Positions 17,540 through 26,604 of a stretch of 64,000 bases of DNA are shown in pieces. Source of the stretch: Bacillus sp. AFS073361 (GTDB taxonomy: Bacteria; Bacillota; Bacilli; Bacillales; Cytobacillaceae); NCBI RefSeq assembly GCF_002567005.1, contig NZ_NUZU01000001.1:1-64000 (forward strand), read 5' to 3'. The notes below the pieces were generated by a model, which was not told the DNA's origin, did not search any database, and was given only the letters and a program-made list of their open reading frames with translations. Numbering within the stretch: position 1 is the stretch's first letter; each line of letters starts with the position of its first letter. The position numbers and the translations under genes are program-made.

Positions 17540-18364
17540 TTATGCACTGACTTTTTCTACTCGGACCGTTTCCTGAGGTTTCTTTCCCATTACAGAAGCG
17601 ATTGCAAGAACTACTACAATTGCCCCTATTATAAACCAAAGACTCATTTCTGTTTTACCGAGAAAGGCAGCTTTATAAAATAATCCTCCCAAACTTCCTC
17701 CAAGGATTGGGCCTACAATGGGTATCCATGAATATCCCCAATTAGAACTTCCTTTTCCCGGAATTGGAAGAAGGGCATGTGCTAACCTTGGACCAAAGTC
17801 ACGGGCGGGATTGATCGCATATCCTGTTGTTCCCCCAAGACTCAAACCGATACTAACAATAAGGAAGCCTACCACGAGTGGATTTAGTCCATCTGCAAAT
17901 TTATTTGCACCGATTGCTAAGATTCCTAAAACAAGAATAAATGTACCAATAATTTCACTAATTAAGTTTGCAAAAGTATGAGGAATAGCAGGACCTGTTG
18001 CAAATGTTCCTAATTTTGCCCCTTGATCTTCTGTCACTTTCCAATGTGGAAGATATTGAAAATAAATAATTGTTGCTCCAATTATTGCTCCAATCACTTG
18101 ACCGAAAATATAAGTTGGGACCTCTTTCCACGGAAGATCGCCGGTAAATGCTAACGCAACTGTTAATGCAGGATTTAGATGTGCACCACTAAATTTACCC
18201 ACTGAGTAGGCAGCAACTGCTACCGCAAACCCCCATCCAAAGGTAATAACAATCCAACCACTGCCATTAGAGAGCGTTTTCTTCAGATTCACTCCTGCGC
18301 ACACGCCAGCGCCTAATGTAATTAAAATTGCCGTGCCAATTAATTCACCCCAAAAAGCTGTCAT
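17540..18364 (-). CDS. glpF: Glycerol uptake facilitator GlpF
   Basis: This 274-residue aquaglyceroporin has six membrane segments and the two pore motifs HLNPALT (NPA 64-66) and INPARDFGPR (NPA 185-187, with the selectivity-filter arginine next to it). It admits glycerol by facilitated diffusion. The ATG follows GAGGAGG by 7 nt. First structural gene of the glpFK operon, behind a leader terminator and a cre-containing promoter. Confidence 0.95.
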   Translation of the reverse strand: MTAFWGELIGTAILITLGAGVCAGVNLKKTLSNGSGWIVITFGWGFAVAVAAYSVGKFSGAHLNPALTVALAFTGDLPWKEVPTYIFGQVIGAIIGATIIYFQYLPHWKVTEDQGAKLGTFATGPAIPHTFANLISEIIGTFILVLGILAIGANKFADGLNPLVVGFLIVSIGLSLGGTTGYAINPARDFGPRLAHALLPIPGKGSSNWGYSWIPIVGPILGGSLGGLFYKAAFLGKTEMSLWFIIGAIVVVLAIASVMGKKPQETVRVEKVSA

Positions 18365-18423
18365 AATTAACCTCCTCTTTTAAAAAAAACATCTTTACCT
18401 TGGAACTTGTTGTGAATAAAACG

Positions 18424-18475
18424 AAAAAAGACGCACAGAAAATCCCCCGTAAAAATGGGGTATTTCCGTGAGTCT
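18424..18475 (-). terminator. glpF leader terminator (GlpP antitermination target)
   Basis: On the minus strand AGACTCACGGAAAT-CCCC pairs imperfectly with GGGGGATTTTCTGTGCGTCT and is followed by six T residues, about 60 nt before the glpF start. It matches the position of the GlpP-controlled terminator in Bacillus glpFK leaders. Confidence 0.82.
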
Positions 18476-18511
18476 CTAAAATCTTCTTCACATATTATCA
18501 ACTTAGTTAAT

Positions 18512-18541
18512 ATTATAAAGGTAGATTGAAAGCGTTGTCAA
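18512..18541 (-). promoter_or_regulatory. glpFK promoter with embedded cre site
   Basis: On the minus strand TTGACA (18536-18541) and TATAAT (18512-18517) are separated by 18 nt. On the plus strand TGAAAGCGTTGTCA (18527-18540) fits the CcpA consensus at all defined positions and overlaps the -35. Direct CcpA repression of glycerol use is predicted. Confidence 0.85.
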
Positions 18542-18623
18542 CTAGATTCATAAACAATACACATCTTTCTAGCATCCAGTATTTTTTTCATTCTTACCTT
18601 GATGACAATCAACAATCAAACTA

Positions 18624-18662
18624 CTTAAAAAAACGTAAAGGCATACAAATAATGTCTTTACG
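18624..18662 (-). terminator. glpP terminator
   Basis: CGTAAAGGCAT (18634-18644) pairs with ATGTCTTTACG (18652-18662) with one mismatch, and the minus strand continues into seven T residues. It separates glpP from the glpFK promoter. Confidence 0.8.
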
Positions 18663-18718
18663 CTTTTAAGCTTTATTTCTATGAATATACTAGGGCCAGT
18701 GAAACTGTTAGTTTCATC

Positions 18719-19282
18719 CTAATTTTTCGGTTCGAAATATTTCCATAATTCTTTATTGGATGTTGTTATCGTAATTGCTCCCGCTTCATAGGCTTGTTCT
18801 ACTTCTTCAATGGTATCTATTAATCCTCCAGCAAAAACTTCTTTATTCGTACGATTCCGGATATCTTTAATTATTTTTGGCATAATTCCCGGTAATACTT
18901 CTATATAATCCGGATTTGTTCGTTCGATTAACGCAAAACTCTTTTCGATCGAGCTAGTATCTAGTAGAAACATACGCTGAATCGATTTTACACCTTTTTG
19001 TCTCGCTTTAAGAATCACGCTTCCTTTAGTAGAAATCAGGCCAAATGGTTTAAATTCCTGACAGATATATTCTGTTGAGTATTCATCACTCTTTAATCCA
19101 TGAACTAAATCCATGTGAATGATTAACTTTTTATGGTTGGCCTGAGCCATTTGAAAAATGGGTTTCAGTCTGGAAACATGTATGTCTAAAATTACAATAT
19201 ATTCATAGTTCCTTGACATCATTTTTTCGAAATCTTCTATTTTTCGAATTGCCGGTAACACCTTTTGTCCAAAAAAACTCAT
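18719..19282 (-). CDS. glpP: Glycerol-3-phosphate-responsive antiterminator GlpP
   Basis: This RNA-binding regulator, together with glycerol 3-phosphate, lets RNA polymerase pass the glpF and glpD leader terminators. The protein matches the GlpP family along its length: VLDIHVSRLKP, IHMDLVHGLKSDEYSTEYICQEFKP, RMFLLDTSS, EVLPGIMPKII, and the TIM-barrel-like end AGAITITTSNKELW. I start at ATG 19282 (MSFFGQ, as in homologues); the GTG at 19294 lies inside the ribosome binding site. Two matching targets are present in this window. It has its own terminator and probably its own promoter. Confidence 0.92.
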   Translation of the reverse strand: MSFFGQKVLPAIRKIEDFEKMMSRNYEYIVILDIHVSRLKPIFQMAQANHKKLIIHMDLVHGLKSDEYSTEYICQEFKPFGLISTKGSVILKARQKGVKSIQRMFLLDTSSIEKSFALIERTNPDYIEVLPGIMPKIIKDIRNRTNKEVFAGGLIDTIEEVEQAYEAGAITITTSNKELWKYFEPKN

Positions 19283-19294
19283 CCCATTGTTCAC

Positions 19295-19615
19295 CTCTCA
19301 CCTTCAGTCTCTTCTCACCATTTTATAATACTTTTTTACTTCTATACTAGTCTTTACAGAAAATACTAATCTAGACCCTCCCAGACTTCATTCTCAAGGG
19401 TTTAGTCATGCAAACAAAAAAGCCATAAAAACGCATAGGAATAGTAATGTATCATTCCCATTTGTTTTTATGGCTTTCTCCAAGTCTCTAAGCCTGGCTA
19501 TGATATTTTCTATATTAAGCATACCAAATATATTCTTTTCCACAGGTATATAGATTGTCAAACTTGTTAATTTTAATTGAAATATGGACCTAAAAAGCTC
19601 GTATTTTTTATTTGA
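19295..19615. other. Intergenic region between glpP and the GH36 gene
   Basis: This 321-bp region holds the GH36 terminator (19415-19477) and presumably the glpP promoter nearer to 19300-19370. I see no gene in it. Confidence 0.5.
19415..19477 (-). terminator. Terminator behind the first GH36 gene
   Basis: Inverted arms of 14 nt (19419-19432 and 19464-19477, AAAGCCATAAAAAC) with a partly pairing interior are followed on the minus strand by a T-run. It lies about 140 nt after the alpha-galactosidase stop and before glpP. Confidence 0.75.
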
Positions 19616-21808
19616 TTACTTTTCAAACGCTTCAATGTGGTAAACACTCGAATAAAAATCTCTATTTATCAGTGGCAGCTGTAATCCAATTTTCATTAAC
19701 TCATCGCCCGCATATTCCTGTTCTCCCCTATTTACTCTATAAATCTCACACGACTTTAGCCCGCGCAACTTCAGCCGGAAAAATGGCGGATTTGGTGTTG
19801 CCAAAGTTTTATAGTAAAAAACTACAGCCCTTTCCTGGTTCGGTGACACATACATCCAAGCTGGATCCATTCCATCAAACGGACTTAACAGCCTGTATAA
19901 GTCCCCAAAACAGACAATATCCTTGATTTGATGATATCGTTTGATTTGCTCCATTACAACCTTCTTATCATCATTACTTAGTTTGTCGATATTTAATTCG
20001 AAGCCCAAATTTGCCGCCATTGCCACATGGCATCTCATTAAAAGCGGTGTAATTCTTCCCACTTGATGATTCGGCACATCTGATACATGTGCCCCCATGG
20101 TAATCGCAGGATAAATGAGGCTTGTTCCGTATTGAATCTTAAGCCGTTCAACAGCATCTGTATCATCACTCGTCCAGGTTTGCGGCATGTAATAGAGCAT
20201 GCCAGGATCAAAGCGGCCGCCACCACCGGAACAGCTTTCAAATAAGATCTGCGGAAATCGTTTGGTCAGTTTTTCTAGGATTCGATACAAGCCAAGCATG
20301 TAACGGTGTGCTGTTTCTTTTTGCTTATGAGGCGGCAGTAAAGCCGAACCCACTTCAGTCATATTTCGATTCATATCCCATTTGACATAGGAAATGTTAG
20401 CACTGCTAAATACACGAATGAGCGTTTCGATTAAAAAATTACATACGTCTTCCCTGCTTAAATCAAGAATTAATTGATTTCTAGACTGTGTCCGGTTCCT
20501 TCCTGGCACATGGATACACCAATCAGGATGTTTACGATACAAATCACTATCCGGAGAGACCATTTCCGGCTCGACCCATATCCCAAATTGCAGCCCCTTT
20601 TTTCGGATATAATCAGCCAATCCATCTAAACCATTCGGAAGTTTTTTCTTAAAAACAAACCAATCACCCAACGAACTTTTATCATTGTCACGATGCCCAA
20701 ACCATCCATCGTCTAGTACAAACAGTTCGATTCCTAATTCTTTTGCTGCATCCGCAAGGTCGAAAAGTTTTTTTTCATTAAAATTGAAATAGGTGGCTTC
20801 CCAGTTATTAATGAGAATTGGACGTGTTTTGTCACGGTATACGCCACGGCAAACTCTTTCCCTCAGTATTTTATGAAAAGTCCTGGACATTCCTCCAAGC
20901 CCTTCCGAGGAATACACCATTAGAGCTTCAGGAGTCTGAAACGTTTCCCCCGGCTCCAGCACCCATGTAAAATCAAAAGGGTTTATGCCGATGCTGAGTC
21001 TAGAAGTTTGAAATGGATCGACTTCGATGGAAGCTTGAAAATTCCCGCTATAGACCAAACTGATCCCATACACATCTCCTTGCTCTTCGTTGGTGTCTTT
21101 CGCAAGGAGCGCAACAAACGGATTATGTTGATCGCTGCTTGCACCTCGAGCTGATGAAATCATTTGAATCCCGTGGTTAAGCGGCCGCCTTTCGATGTGA
21201 CACTCACGCCCCCATGTTCCATAAAGGTGCAGCCAATCCCAATCTGACTGATGAATGTCCACTGACATACTCATACATTTATGTATTTCCACATCATGGG
21301 TCCCAAGGTGCTCAAAGGAGACCGACCTCGTTATCACATCAAAATCACTGTAAATTGTATAATGAAGATTCATCCCGACCCCAAGCATGGCATCTACCAT
21401 TGTCAGCACTAATGTTTCAGCTTCAGATTTATCCTCGACATACGCAGCAGGCAATCCCTTAAGTGGATGTTTTCCTTGAAAAATTTCATGAGAATCATAG
21501 ACAAATTCCGTTACTGTAGTCCCGTCAGCTGAGCGGATTTGATAAGCCGGAGAACGAAAATCCCCGTTCCCAAAAGCAGGGTATTCCTGTGGCAGCGTAT
21601 CAAGTGAAAATTGCGGAAAATCAGGTTCCGTCGTCGGCGAAAAAGGCCTGCGTTTAAATACTAGAATGGAAGACGGCTGGAGCGCATGAACCCTCTTGCC
21701 CCAATACAAATGGGCAGGATATTTACCGTGAACAATTTGAATCAAATAACTAATCTTGTTATTGTACAAATGAAAAATTTCAGCCTTTTCATCCCAATCA
21801 ATTGGCAC
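19616..21808 (-). CDS. GH36 alpha-galactosidase (first copy)
   Basis: This 730-residue cytosolic enzyme of glycoside hydrolase family 36 removes terminal alpha-1,6-galactose from melibiose, raffinose and similar sugars. The family architecture is complete: an N-terminal beta domain, the (beta/alpha)8 barrel with VLDDGWFGHR, the nucleophile D478 in YVKWDMNRN, the substrate segment ESCSGGGGRFDPGMLYY and the acid/base aspartate in TSDDTDA (about 548). No signal peptide. GTG start with GGAGGAG about 10 nt upstream. It stands alone, without a transporter, unlike its paralogue near 56-58 kb. Confidence 0.92.
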   Translation of the reverse strand: MPIDWDEKAEIFHLYNNKISYLIQIVHGKYPAHLYWGKRVHALQPSSILVFKRRPFSPTTEPDFPQFSLDTLPQEYPAFGNGDFRSPAYQIRSADGTTVTEFVYDSHEIFQGKHPLKGLPAAYVEDKSEAETLVLTMVDAMLGVGMNLHYTIYSDFDVITRSVSFEHLGTHDVEIHKCMSMSVDIHQSDWDWLHLYGTWGRECHIERRPLNHGIQMISSARGASSDQHNPFVALLAKDTNEEQGDVYGISLVYSGNFQASIEVDPFQTSRLSIGINPFDFTWVLEPGETFQTPEALMVYSSEGLGGMSRTFHKILRERVCRGVYRDKTRPILINNWEATYFNFNEKKLFDLADAAKELGIELFVLDDGWFGHRDNDKSSLGDWFVFKKKLPNGLDGLADYIRKKGLQFGIWVEPEMVSPDSDLYRKHPDWCIHVPGRNRTQSRNQLILDLSREDVCNFLIETLIRVFSSANISYVKWDMNRNMTEVGSALLPPHKQKETAHRYMLGLYRILEKLTKRFPQILFESCSGGGGRFDPGMLYYMPQTWTSDDTDAVERLKIQYGTSLIYPAITMGAHVSDVPNHQVGRITPLLMRCHVAMAANLGFELNIDKLSNDDKKVVMEQIKRYHQIKDIVCFGDLYRLLSPFDGMDPAWMYVSPNQERAVVFYYKTLATPNPPFFRLKLRGLKSCEIYRVNRGEQEYAGDELMKIGLQLPLINRDFYSSVYHIEAFEK

Positions 21809-21917
21809 CCGCGCTCACTCCTCCATATTCGCTGAATAGCCAAAATTACTTATCTTACAATAAATATGATTTGCCATATGCCTAACAGAACAATTTATGA
21901 AAAAGAGATGGAAAAAA

Positions 21918-21967
21918 GGTGTCAGGCACCGTTCGTGGACATTTGTCCACGAGCGGTGCCTGACACC
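21918..21967 (-). repeat. Long hairpin-repeat copy behind the histidine kinase gene
   Basis: Two 24-nt arms (21918-21941 and 21944-21967) with one T/C difference form the GGTGTCAGGCACC...CGTGGACA hairpin. The minus strand continues into six T residues, so it should terminate the kinase transcript. Confidence 0.9.
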
Positions 21968-22014
21968 CATTACTAACACTCATTACTAACACCCATTATT
22001 AACACTCATTATAA
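21968..22014. repeat. Tandem 13-bp repeats beside the hairpin
   Basis: Three to four degenerate copies of a TACTAACACYCAT unit run from the hairpin to the kinase stop codon. The core resembles the TGACACCCAT end of the hairpin, as if that end had been iterated and then mutated. Confidence 0.7.
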
Positions 22015-23046
22015 TGTAATTGTAAAGGTGGTTCCCTTCCCCTCTTCGCTTTCAACAAAGATGGTTCCTTCGTGCATTTCGATGATTTTTTTGACGATGG
22101 AGAGCCCTAATCCACTGCCTCCTTTTGACCGGTCTCTTGCCTTATCGGCTTTGTAGAATCGTTCAAATACATGAATCTGGTCTTTTTTCGAGATGCCAAT
22201 CCCCGTATCTGATATTTTCACGATCGTTTTGTCATCCACTTTTTCGAGATGAACACGAATCATCCCCTGGCTCGGTGTAAATTTAATACTATTGTGAAAG
22301 AGATTCGTCCAAACCTGGCTCATCAAATCTTCATCTGCAATGATGGCGGCCTTCTCCATTGAAACATCCAATTCCAGACCCTTTTCCAGCCAAAGCGGTT
22401 CACAGGCTAAAATAATCGTCCGTATTTGCTGATCTAATCGATAGCTATGACGATCAAAGGGATGATGCTTGGATTCTAACGAAGTTAATTTCATGAGATT
22501 ATCGCTTAATTTCGAGAGCCTTCTACTTTCCGTTTCAATGATACTGAGATAATGGTTTCTCTCTTCTTTTGTTAGCTGATCGTATTGGAGGACTTGGGCA
22601 AAGCCCATTATTGACGTCAACGGTGACTGAATTTCATGAGAGACATTGGAAATAAACTCCTGCCGCATCTCTTCCAACTGTTTTAATTGCTTAGCCATAT
22701 GATTGATATGGTCAATCAGTTTGGTAAATTGATTTTCTCTTCCAACCTTTAAATCAAGGTATACATTAAAATCACCTTTGGCAATCCTGCTTAAGGCATC
22801 AAGTATTTCATGAAAGAGATTGTGACGCCTGGAGTTCGTGAATAAACCAATAAGAAGCCCCACAAACGCCATCGTTAATAAACTACTGACAACCTCCGCC
22901 ATATGACGAAGATAATCGGATGTATGCAGATGGAATAAGCGATAGATTCCGGAGACTATGAAATAACCTGCGGAAAAGCCCAACGAAACAAATACAATGA
23001 AGAAACAGACCCCGAATAAATGCTGGAAAAACCGTTTGACCTTCAT
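22009..23046 (-). CDS. Sensor histidine kinase (OmpR-system partner)
   Basis: This 345-residue membrane kinase has two N-terminal transmembrane segments (about 10-32 and 47-65) with only a short external loop, a HAMP-like linker (about 70-125), the HisKA H-box NVSHEIQSPLTSI and a C-terminal HATPase with DTGIGI and GGSGLGLSIV. The tiny extracellular part suggests sensing within the membrane or through a partner protein. Its start overlaps the response regulator stop by 4 nt, so the two are translationally coupled. The transcript ends at a hairpin repeat. Confidence 0.9.
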   Translation of the reverse strand: MKVKRFFQHLFGVCFFIVFVSLGFSAGYFIVSGIYRLFHLHTSDYLRHMAEVVSSLLTMAFVGLLIGLFTNSRRHNLFHEILDALSRIAKGDFNVYLDLKVGRENQFTKLIDHINHMAKQLKQLEEMRQEFISNVSHEIQSPLTSIMGFAQVLQYDQLTKEERNHYLSIIETESRRLSKLSDNLMKLTSLESKHHPFDRHSYRLDQQIRTIILACEPLWLEKGLELDVSMEKAAIIADEDLMSQVWTNLFHNSIKFTPSQGMIRVHLEKVDDKTIVKISDTGIGISKKDQIHVFERFYKADKARDRSKGGSGLGLSIVKKIIEMHEGTIFVESEEGKGTTFTITL

Positions 23047-23717
23047 GGTTTTACCTCAAACCGGTAACCTAATCCCCGAATCGTCTGAATTCGAAACGGG
23101 AATTCTTCTTCTGAGAACCTCTCCCTTATCCTTTTAATATGCACATCGACCGTTCGCTCGTCTCCCTCATAGTCGTAACCCCAAATATCTTCAATTAATA
23201 CCTCTCTTGAAAAGGTCTTTCCAGGATAGCTCGCTAATTTAAACAACAGTTCAAATTCTTTCAACGGAATGGTAATTTCTTTATTCTTAAAAGAAATTTC
23301 ATGTGTTTTGCGATTCAGCATAAAGTCATTAATAGTTATCGTTTGTGAGACCGTTATTTTATACCGCTTCAATACAGCTTTGACTCGGGCCGTTAATTCA
23401 GCTGGATCAAAAGGTTTCACTAGATAATCATCGGCCCCAAGTTCAAATCCCTTTACCTTTTGTGAGGTTTCACCTTTGGCGGTTAACATTAAGATTGGAA
23501 TATCACTAAACTCCCGAATCTCTCGGCACAATTCCCAGCCATCCATATTCGGCATCATAATATCAATGATCGCTAAATCAATTTTTAATTTTCCCATCAA
23601 CTCTAACGCCTTCATCCCATCTGATGCTTCGTACAGTTCGAATCCCTCTTTTTTCAAAAAAAGAAGCACAAGTTCGCGAATATTAGCGTCATCGTCGACA
23701 ATTAATAATTTTGTCAT
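23043..23717 (-). CDS. OmpR/PhoB-family response regulator
   Basis: This 224-residue regulator has a receiver domain (LIVDDD pocket, phospho-acceptor D52 in IIDIMMPNMDG, Lys in YLVKPFD) and a C-terminal winged helix with EVLIEDIWGYDYEGDERTVDVHIKRIRER, matching the OmpR DNA-binding fold. AGGATGAGGAG lies before the ATG. It is the first gene of the pair with the histidine kinase, and it starts only 20 nt after the premature end of an ABC exporter gene. That gene was probably its operon mate or target. Confidence 0.93.
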   Translation of the reverse strand: MTKLLIVDDDANIRELVLLFLKKEGFELYEASDGMKALELMGKLKIDLAIIDIMMPNMDGWELCREIREFSDIPILMLTAKGETSQKVKGFELGADDYLVKPFDPAELTARVKAVLKRYKITVSQTITINDFMLNRKTHEISFKNKEITIPLKEFELLFKLASYPGKTFSREVLIEDIWGYDYEGDERTVDVHIKRIRERFSEEEFPFRIQTIRGLGYRFEVKP

Positions 23718-23736
23718 CGCTCCTCATCCTTTCCAT

Positions 23737-24648
23737 CTATTGAGCAGGTTCGCTGAATTGCCCCATTGGCATAACGATTTGAAAAAGATACATGATAAAA
23801 GCAACTAAATCACCCGCCATCAATGCACCTGAAGATACTCTCATTCCACCAAATCCTAGAATGACGACTAGTAATACCATGATTACTAAACCAATCAACG
23901 GAGAAATCAGTGCTTGAATTTTTGCTTCTTTCAACCCATATTGAAACAACTTCGTAATACCATTTTTACCATGCTGATATTCGACTTCCTCCGCATTCGA
24001 AGCTTTGACGAGGCGTATTTCAGATAATACTTGCTGAATGACGGAGGTAAACTGTGCTGTTTCGGTTTGCATCCCTTTGGACACCTGATGCATTTTTCTG
24101 CCAAGTGTCATTAAAATAACCGCCGCAAGCGGCAGGGCAATAAACATTAACAAAGCCATCTTCCAATCCAAGAGCAGTAAGACAATAATCGAACCAATGA
24201 TGGAAATGGTCCCTGATAGAAAATTGGCGAGATGGTCGGTAATTAATCCTTTTACCACTGCTGTATCATTCGTCATTCGGCTGACCGTGTCCCCTGTTTG
24301 ATTTTCATCATAAAACGGTATTGGTAAGAGGAGCAGTTTCTTCCATAAACGGTCGCGAATCCCTGCCACAACCGATTGTCCGATATGATTTAATAAATAG
24401 ATGGATATCCCGCTCGCAACGGCTTGAATGACGAGAGCGCAAACGAGAAGAATGATTCTTCCAGTGCTTAATGAGCTAAGAGAAAAATCATTGATAAGAT
24501 TTATAGTGAACAATGGGACAAACAGCCCCACCAAGGTGGTTCCTACACTTAATATAAGTGCGATACCCAAGAGCAATTTAGATGGCTTGGTATGTTGAAC
24601 CAATCGAATAAACTGACGCCATCCCCTCTCATTCTTCACATCTGACAT
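23737..24648 (-). pseudogene. ABC exporter gene truncated after the membrane domain (BmrA/MsbA type)
   Basis: The 303 residues cover the complete six-helix exporter membrane domain, including the coupling-helix region PFYDENQTGDTVSRMTNDT and RLVKASNAEEVE. It then runs IVMPMGQFSEPAQ and stops. Exporters of this type are about 580-600 residues, with a C-terminal ATPase (Walker A, signature, Walker B); none of this is present before the next gene 20 nt later or elsewhere nearby. A deletion ending near 23737 removed roughly half the gene. It may still be translated, but could not power transport alone. Confidence 0.8.
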
Positions 24649-24750
24649 ATTTCTTTACATCCCCTCTACCGATCACATACTTCCTCTTTCATTCACTATT
24701 ACAAACTAAATTATACAAAAATTATATGAATTGAATATGAACATTAAAAA

Positions 24751-24800
24751 GGTGTCAGGCACCACTCGTGGACATTTGTCCACGGGTGGTGCCTGACACC
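24751..24800 (-). repeat. Long hairpin-repeat copy behind the orphan kinase gene
   Basis: Arms of 24 nt (24751-24774 and 24777-24800) carry CACCACTCGTGGACA paired to TGTCCACGGGTGGTG. The minus strand continues with five T residues. Serves as terminator of the kinase gene starting at 26472. Confidence 0.9.
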
Positions 24801-24852
24801 CCATTGACACCCTATTGACACCCCATTGACACCCCATTCTTTACACCCAATT
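24794..24852. repeat. Tandem 11-bp TGACACCCCAT repeats
   Basis: Four near-identical units of TGACACCCCAT (one with a T for a C) begin inside the hairpin's right end and run toward the kinase stop. A fifth, degenerate TTTACACCCAAT follows. The hairpin terminus itself is the first unit. Confidence 0.85.
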
Positions 24853-24855
24853 GTC

Positions 24856-26472
24856 TCAACTGGCCGACGGAAATTTTATTTCAACGTTGGTTCCTGCTTT
24901 TTCTTTACTGCTAAATGTAATGCTGCCATGGTGTTGTTTTATGATTTTATGGCTAATCATTAGGCCAAGGCCTGTTCCTTTTTCTTTTAATGTATAAAAT
25001 GGTTCTCCTAATCGAGGAAGTAATTCTTCAGGGATCCCGCATCCCTGATCCTGAATAGAAATAATACATTCATCATCTGGCCCCTTGCGAAGGCGGACGA
25101 GAATTTCTCCCCCTTCCTTCATTGCTTCCATAGCATTCTTTAAGATATTTAGGAAGACCTGCTTTAATTGATTTTTCTCACAGGTAATATAGTAGGATGA
25201 TTCCTCAAAATCTAGCTTTATCTGGGTATTACTCATCAATGCCTCAGGGGCTAGAAGTTCAAGCGTATCTTTAATTAATTCAAGAATATTCGTCCGGTCT
25301 AATTGAACTGCTTGCGGTTTTCCTAAAGTTAGCAGTTGGCTGGTAATGGTTTCAATCCGATTTAATTCACTAAGAAGCAAATCATCAATCGAACTGCCCC
25401 CTCTTTTATAAAGTTGCATGAAGCCTTTTATGGTAGTAAGCGGATTTCTTATTTCATGGGCGACCCCTGCCGCTAACTCCCCGACAATCGATAGTTTCTC
25501 CGAGCGCAGTAGTATTTCTTCTGCCTGTTTACGTTCCGAAATATCTCTGCTTATAATGACGATATTTTCAACTGCTCCATCTTCTCCCAAGACGGGCACA
25601 CAGCGTGACTCAACTTCAATCCATCTTCCATCCTTGTGCCTCATTCGAAATTCAATGGATTGGATCTCTTTATTATCCAACATCCATTTTATTGTATTTT
25701 TAAATAATTCAACTTCGTCCCTATGGATTAAATGGTACTTTTCCAATCTTTCTATCTCCCAGCCCTGATATCCTAAAACACTTTCATGTGAAGGAGACAA
25801 GTAAATCACTGACTGTTCATCATTCAAAACTAGGATAAGGTCTGATGTATTCTCAGCAATAAGACGGTACTTTGATTCACTTGCCTCTACTAGTTTATAC
25901 ATATCTGTTAACCTATTATTTAATCTATGCAGCTTTTCATAAGACTCAATGAGTAAAGCGCCAATGATAACCCCTAACATCACAAATAACAGATATTGTA
26001 AATGAAAGATAGGGTTATCAATAAATATCTTAAAAGTAAAGACCGTAATCCCATAAATCACACAATAGCCAGCAAAAAATATGATGATTTTTTTGATAAC
26101 CGTTAAGTATTTAGTATAGAAGTATATAATTGAGAAACCCAACATCAACAATCCCCAGCCAGTTAGAACTGGATCCCATTGTCCGCCTGTCCACAGCCTT
26201 GCAAGTAATGAAAACAGTCCAGTTAATAATCCTGCGAGTGGCCCGAGATACACAAACATGAGTATAACAGGGGCATATCTGATATCGTATGAATAGCCTT
26301 GCTGCTGGAATGACAGTATAACGAGAAGTACGGAAACCACCCCCGCATATACAGACGTCCAGAAGCGAGCAAGTTTAAATGATTTATGCTTAAAGAATGA
26401 GGAAATGACTAAAGGTGTACTAACCAGAAGTGAAAAAATTGCAAGATTAAAAATATAGTCTAACAGGATCAT
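24856..26472 (-). CDS. PAS-containing sensor histidine kinase (sporulation-kinase-like), orphan
   Basis: This protein of about 538 residues has five or six N-terminal membrane segments (to about 175) resembling the 5TM sensor type, a short coiled linker, a PAS domain with PAC motif (about 200-315; YRLIAENTSDLILVL, GRWIEVESRC, ISRDISERK), the H-box GVAHEIRNPLTTIKGF characteristic of KinA-KinE phosphorelay kinases, and a HATPase (DQGCGIP, KGTGLGLMIS). No response regulator is adjacent, as is usual for kinases that feed Spo0F. I start at ATG 26472 with GGGTGGA upstream. The ligand is unknown. Confidence 0.85.
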   Translation of the reverse strand: MILLDYIFNLAIFSLLVSTPLVISSFFKHKSFKLARFWTSVYAGVVSVLLVILSFQQQGYSYDIRYAPVILMFVYLGPLAGLLTGLFSLLARLWTGGQWDPVLTGWGLLMLGFSIIYFYTKYLTVIKKIIIFFAGYCVIYGITVFTFKIFIDNPIFHLQYLLFVMLGVIIGALLIESYEKLHRLNNRLTDMYKLVEASESKYRLIAENTSDLILVLNDEQSVIYLSPSHESVLGYQGWEIERLEKYHLIHRDEVELFKNTIKWMLDNKEIQSIEFRMRHKDGRWIEVESRCVPVLGEDGAVENIVIISRDISERKQAEEILLRSEKLSIVGELAAGVAHEIRNPLTTIKGFMQLYKRGGSSIDDLLLSELNRIETITSQLLTLGKPQAVQLDRTNILELIKDTLELLAPEALMSNTQIKLDFEESSYYITCEKNQLKQVFLNILKNAMEAMKEGGEILVRLRKGPDDECIISIQDQGCGIPEELLPRLGEPFYTLKEKGTGLGLMISHKIIKQHHGSITFSSKEKAGTNVEIKFPSAS

Positions 26473-26604
26473 TAAGCTTCCACCCAATCTAACTATTTTC
26501 GAATAATCCCTTTTATCTTAAACTAATATTATGACTATTACCATAGTAATAATACGCTTTCAAAAAAAGGGAATAATATCCTGTTTTTAACAGAGGATTT
26601 GATA

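Noticed and set aside
21968-24852. CRISPR array from the short tandem repeats
   Set aside because: Units of 11-13 bp are contiguous without spacers, and there are no cas genes.
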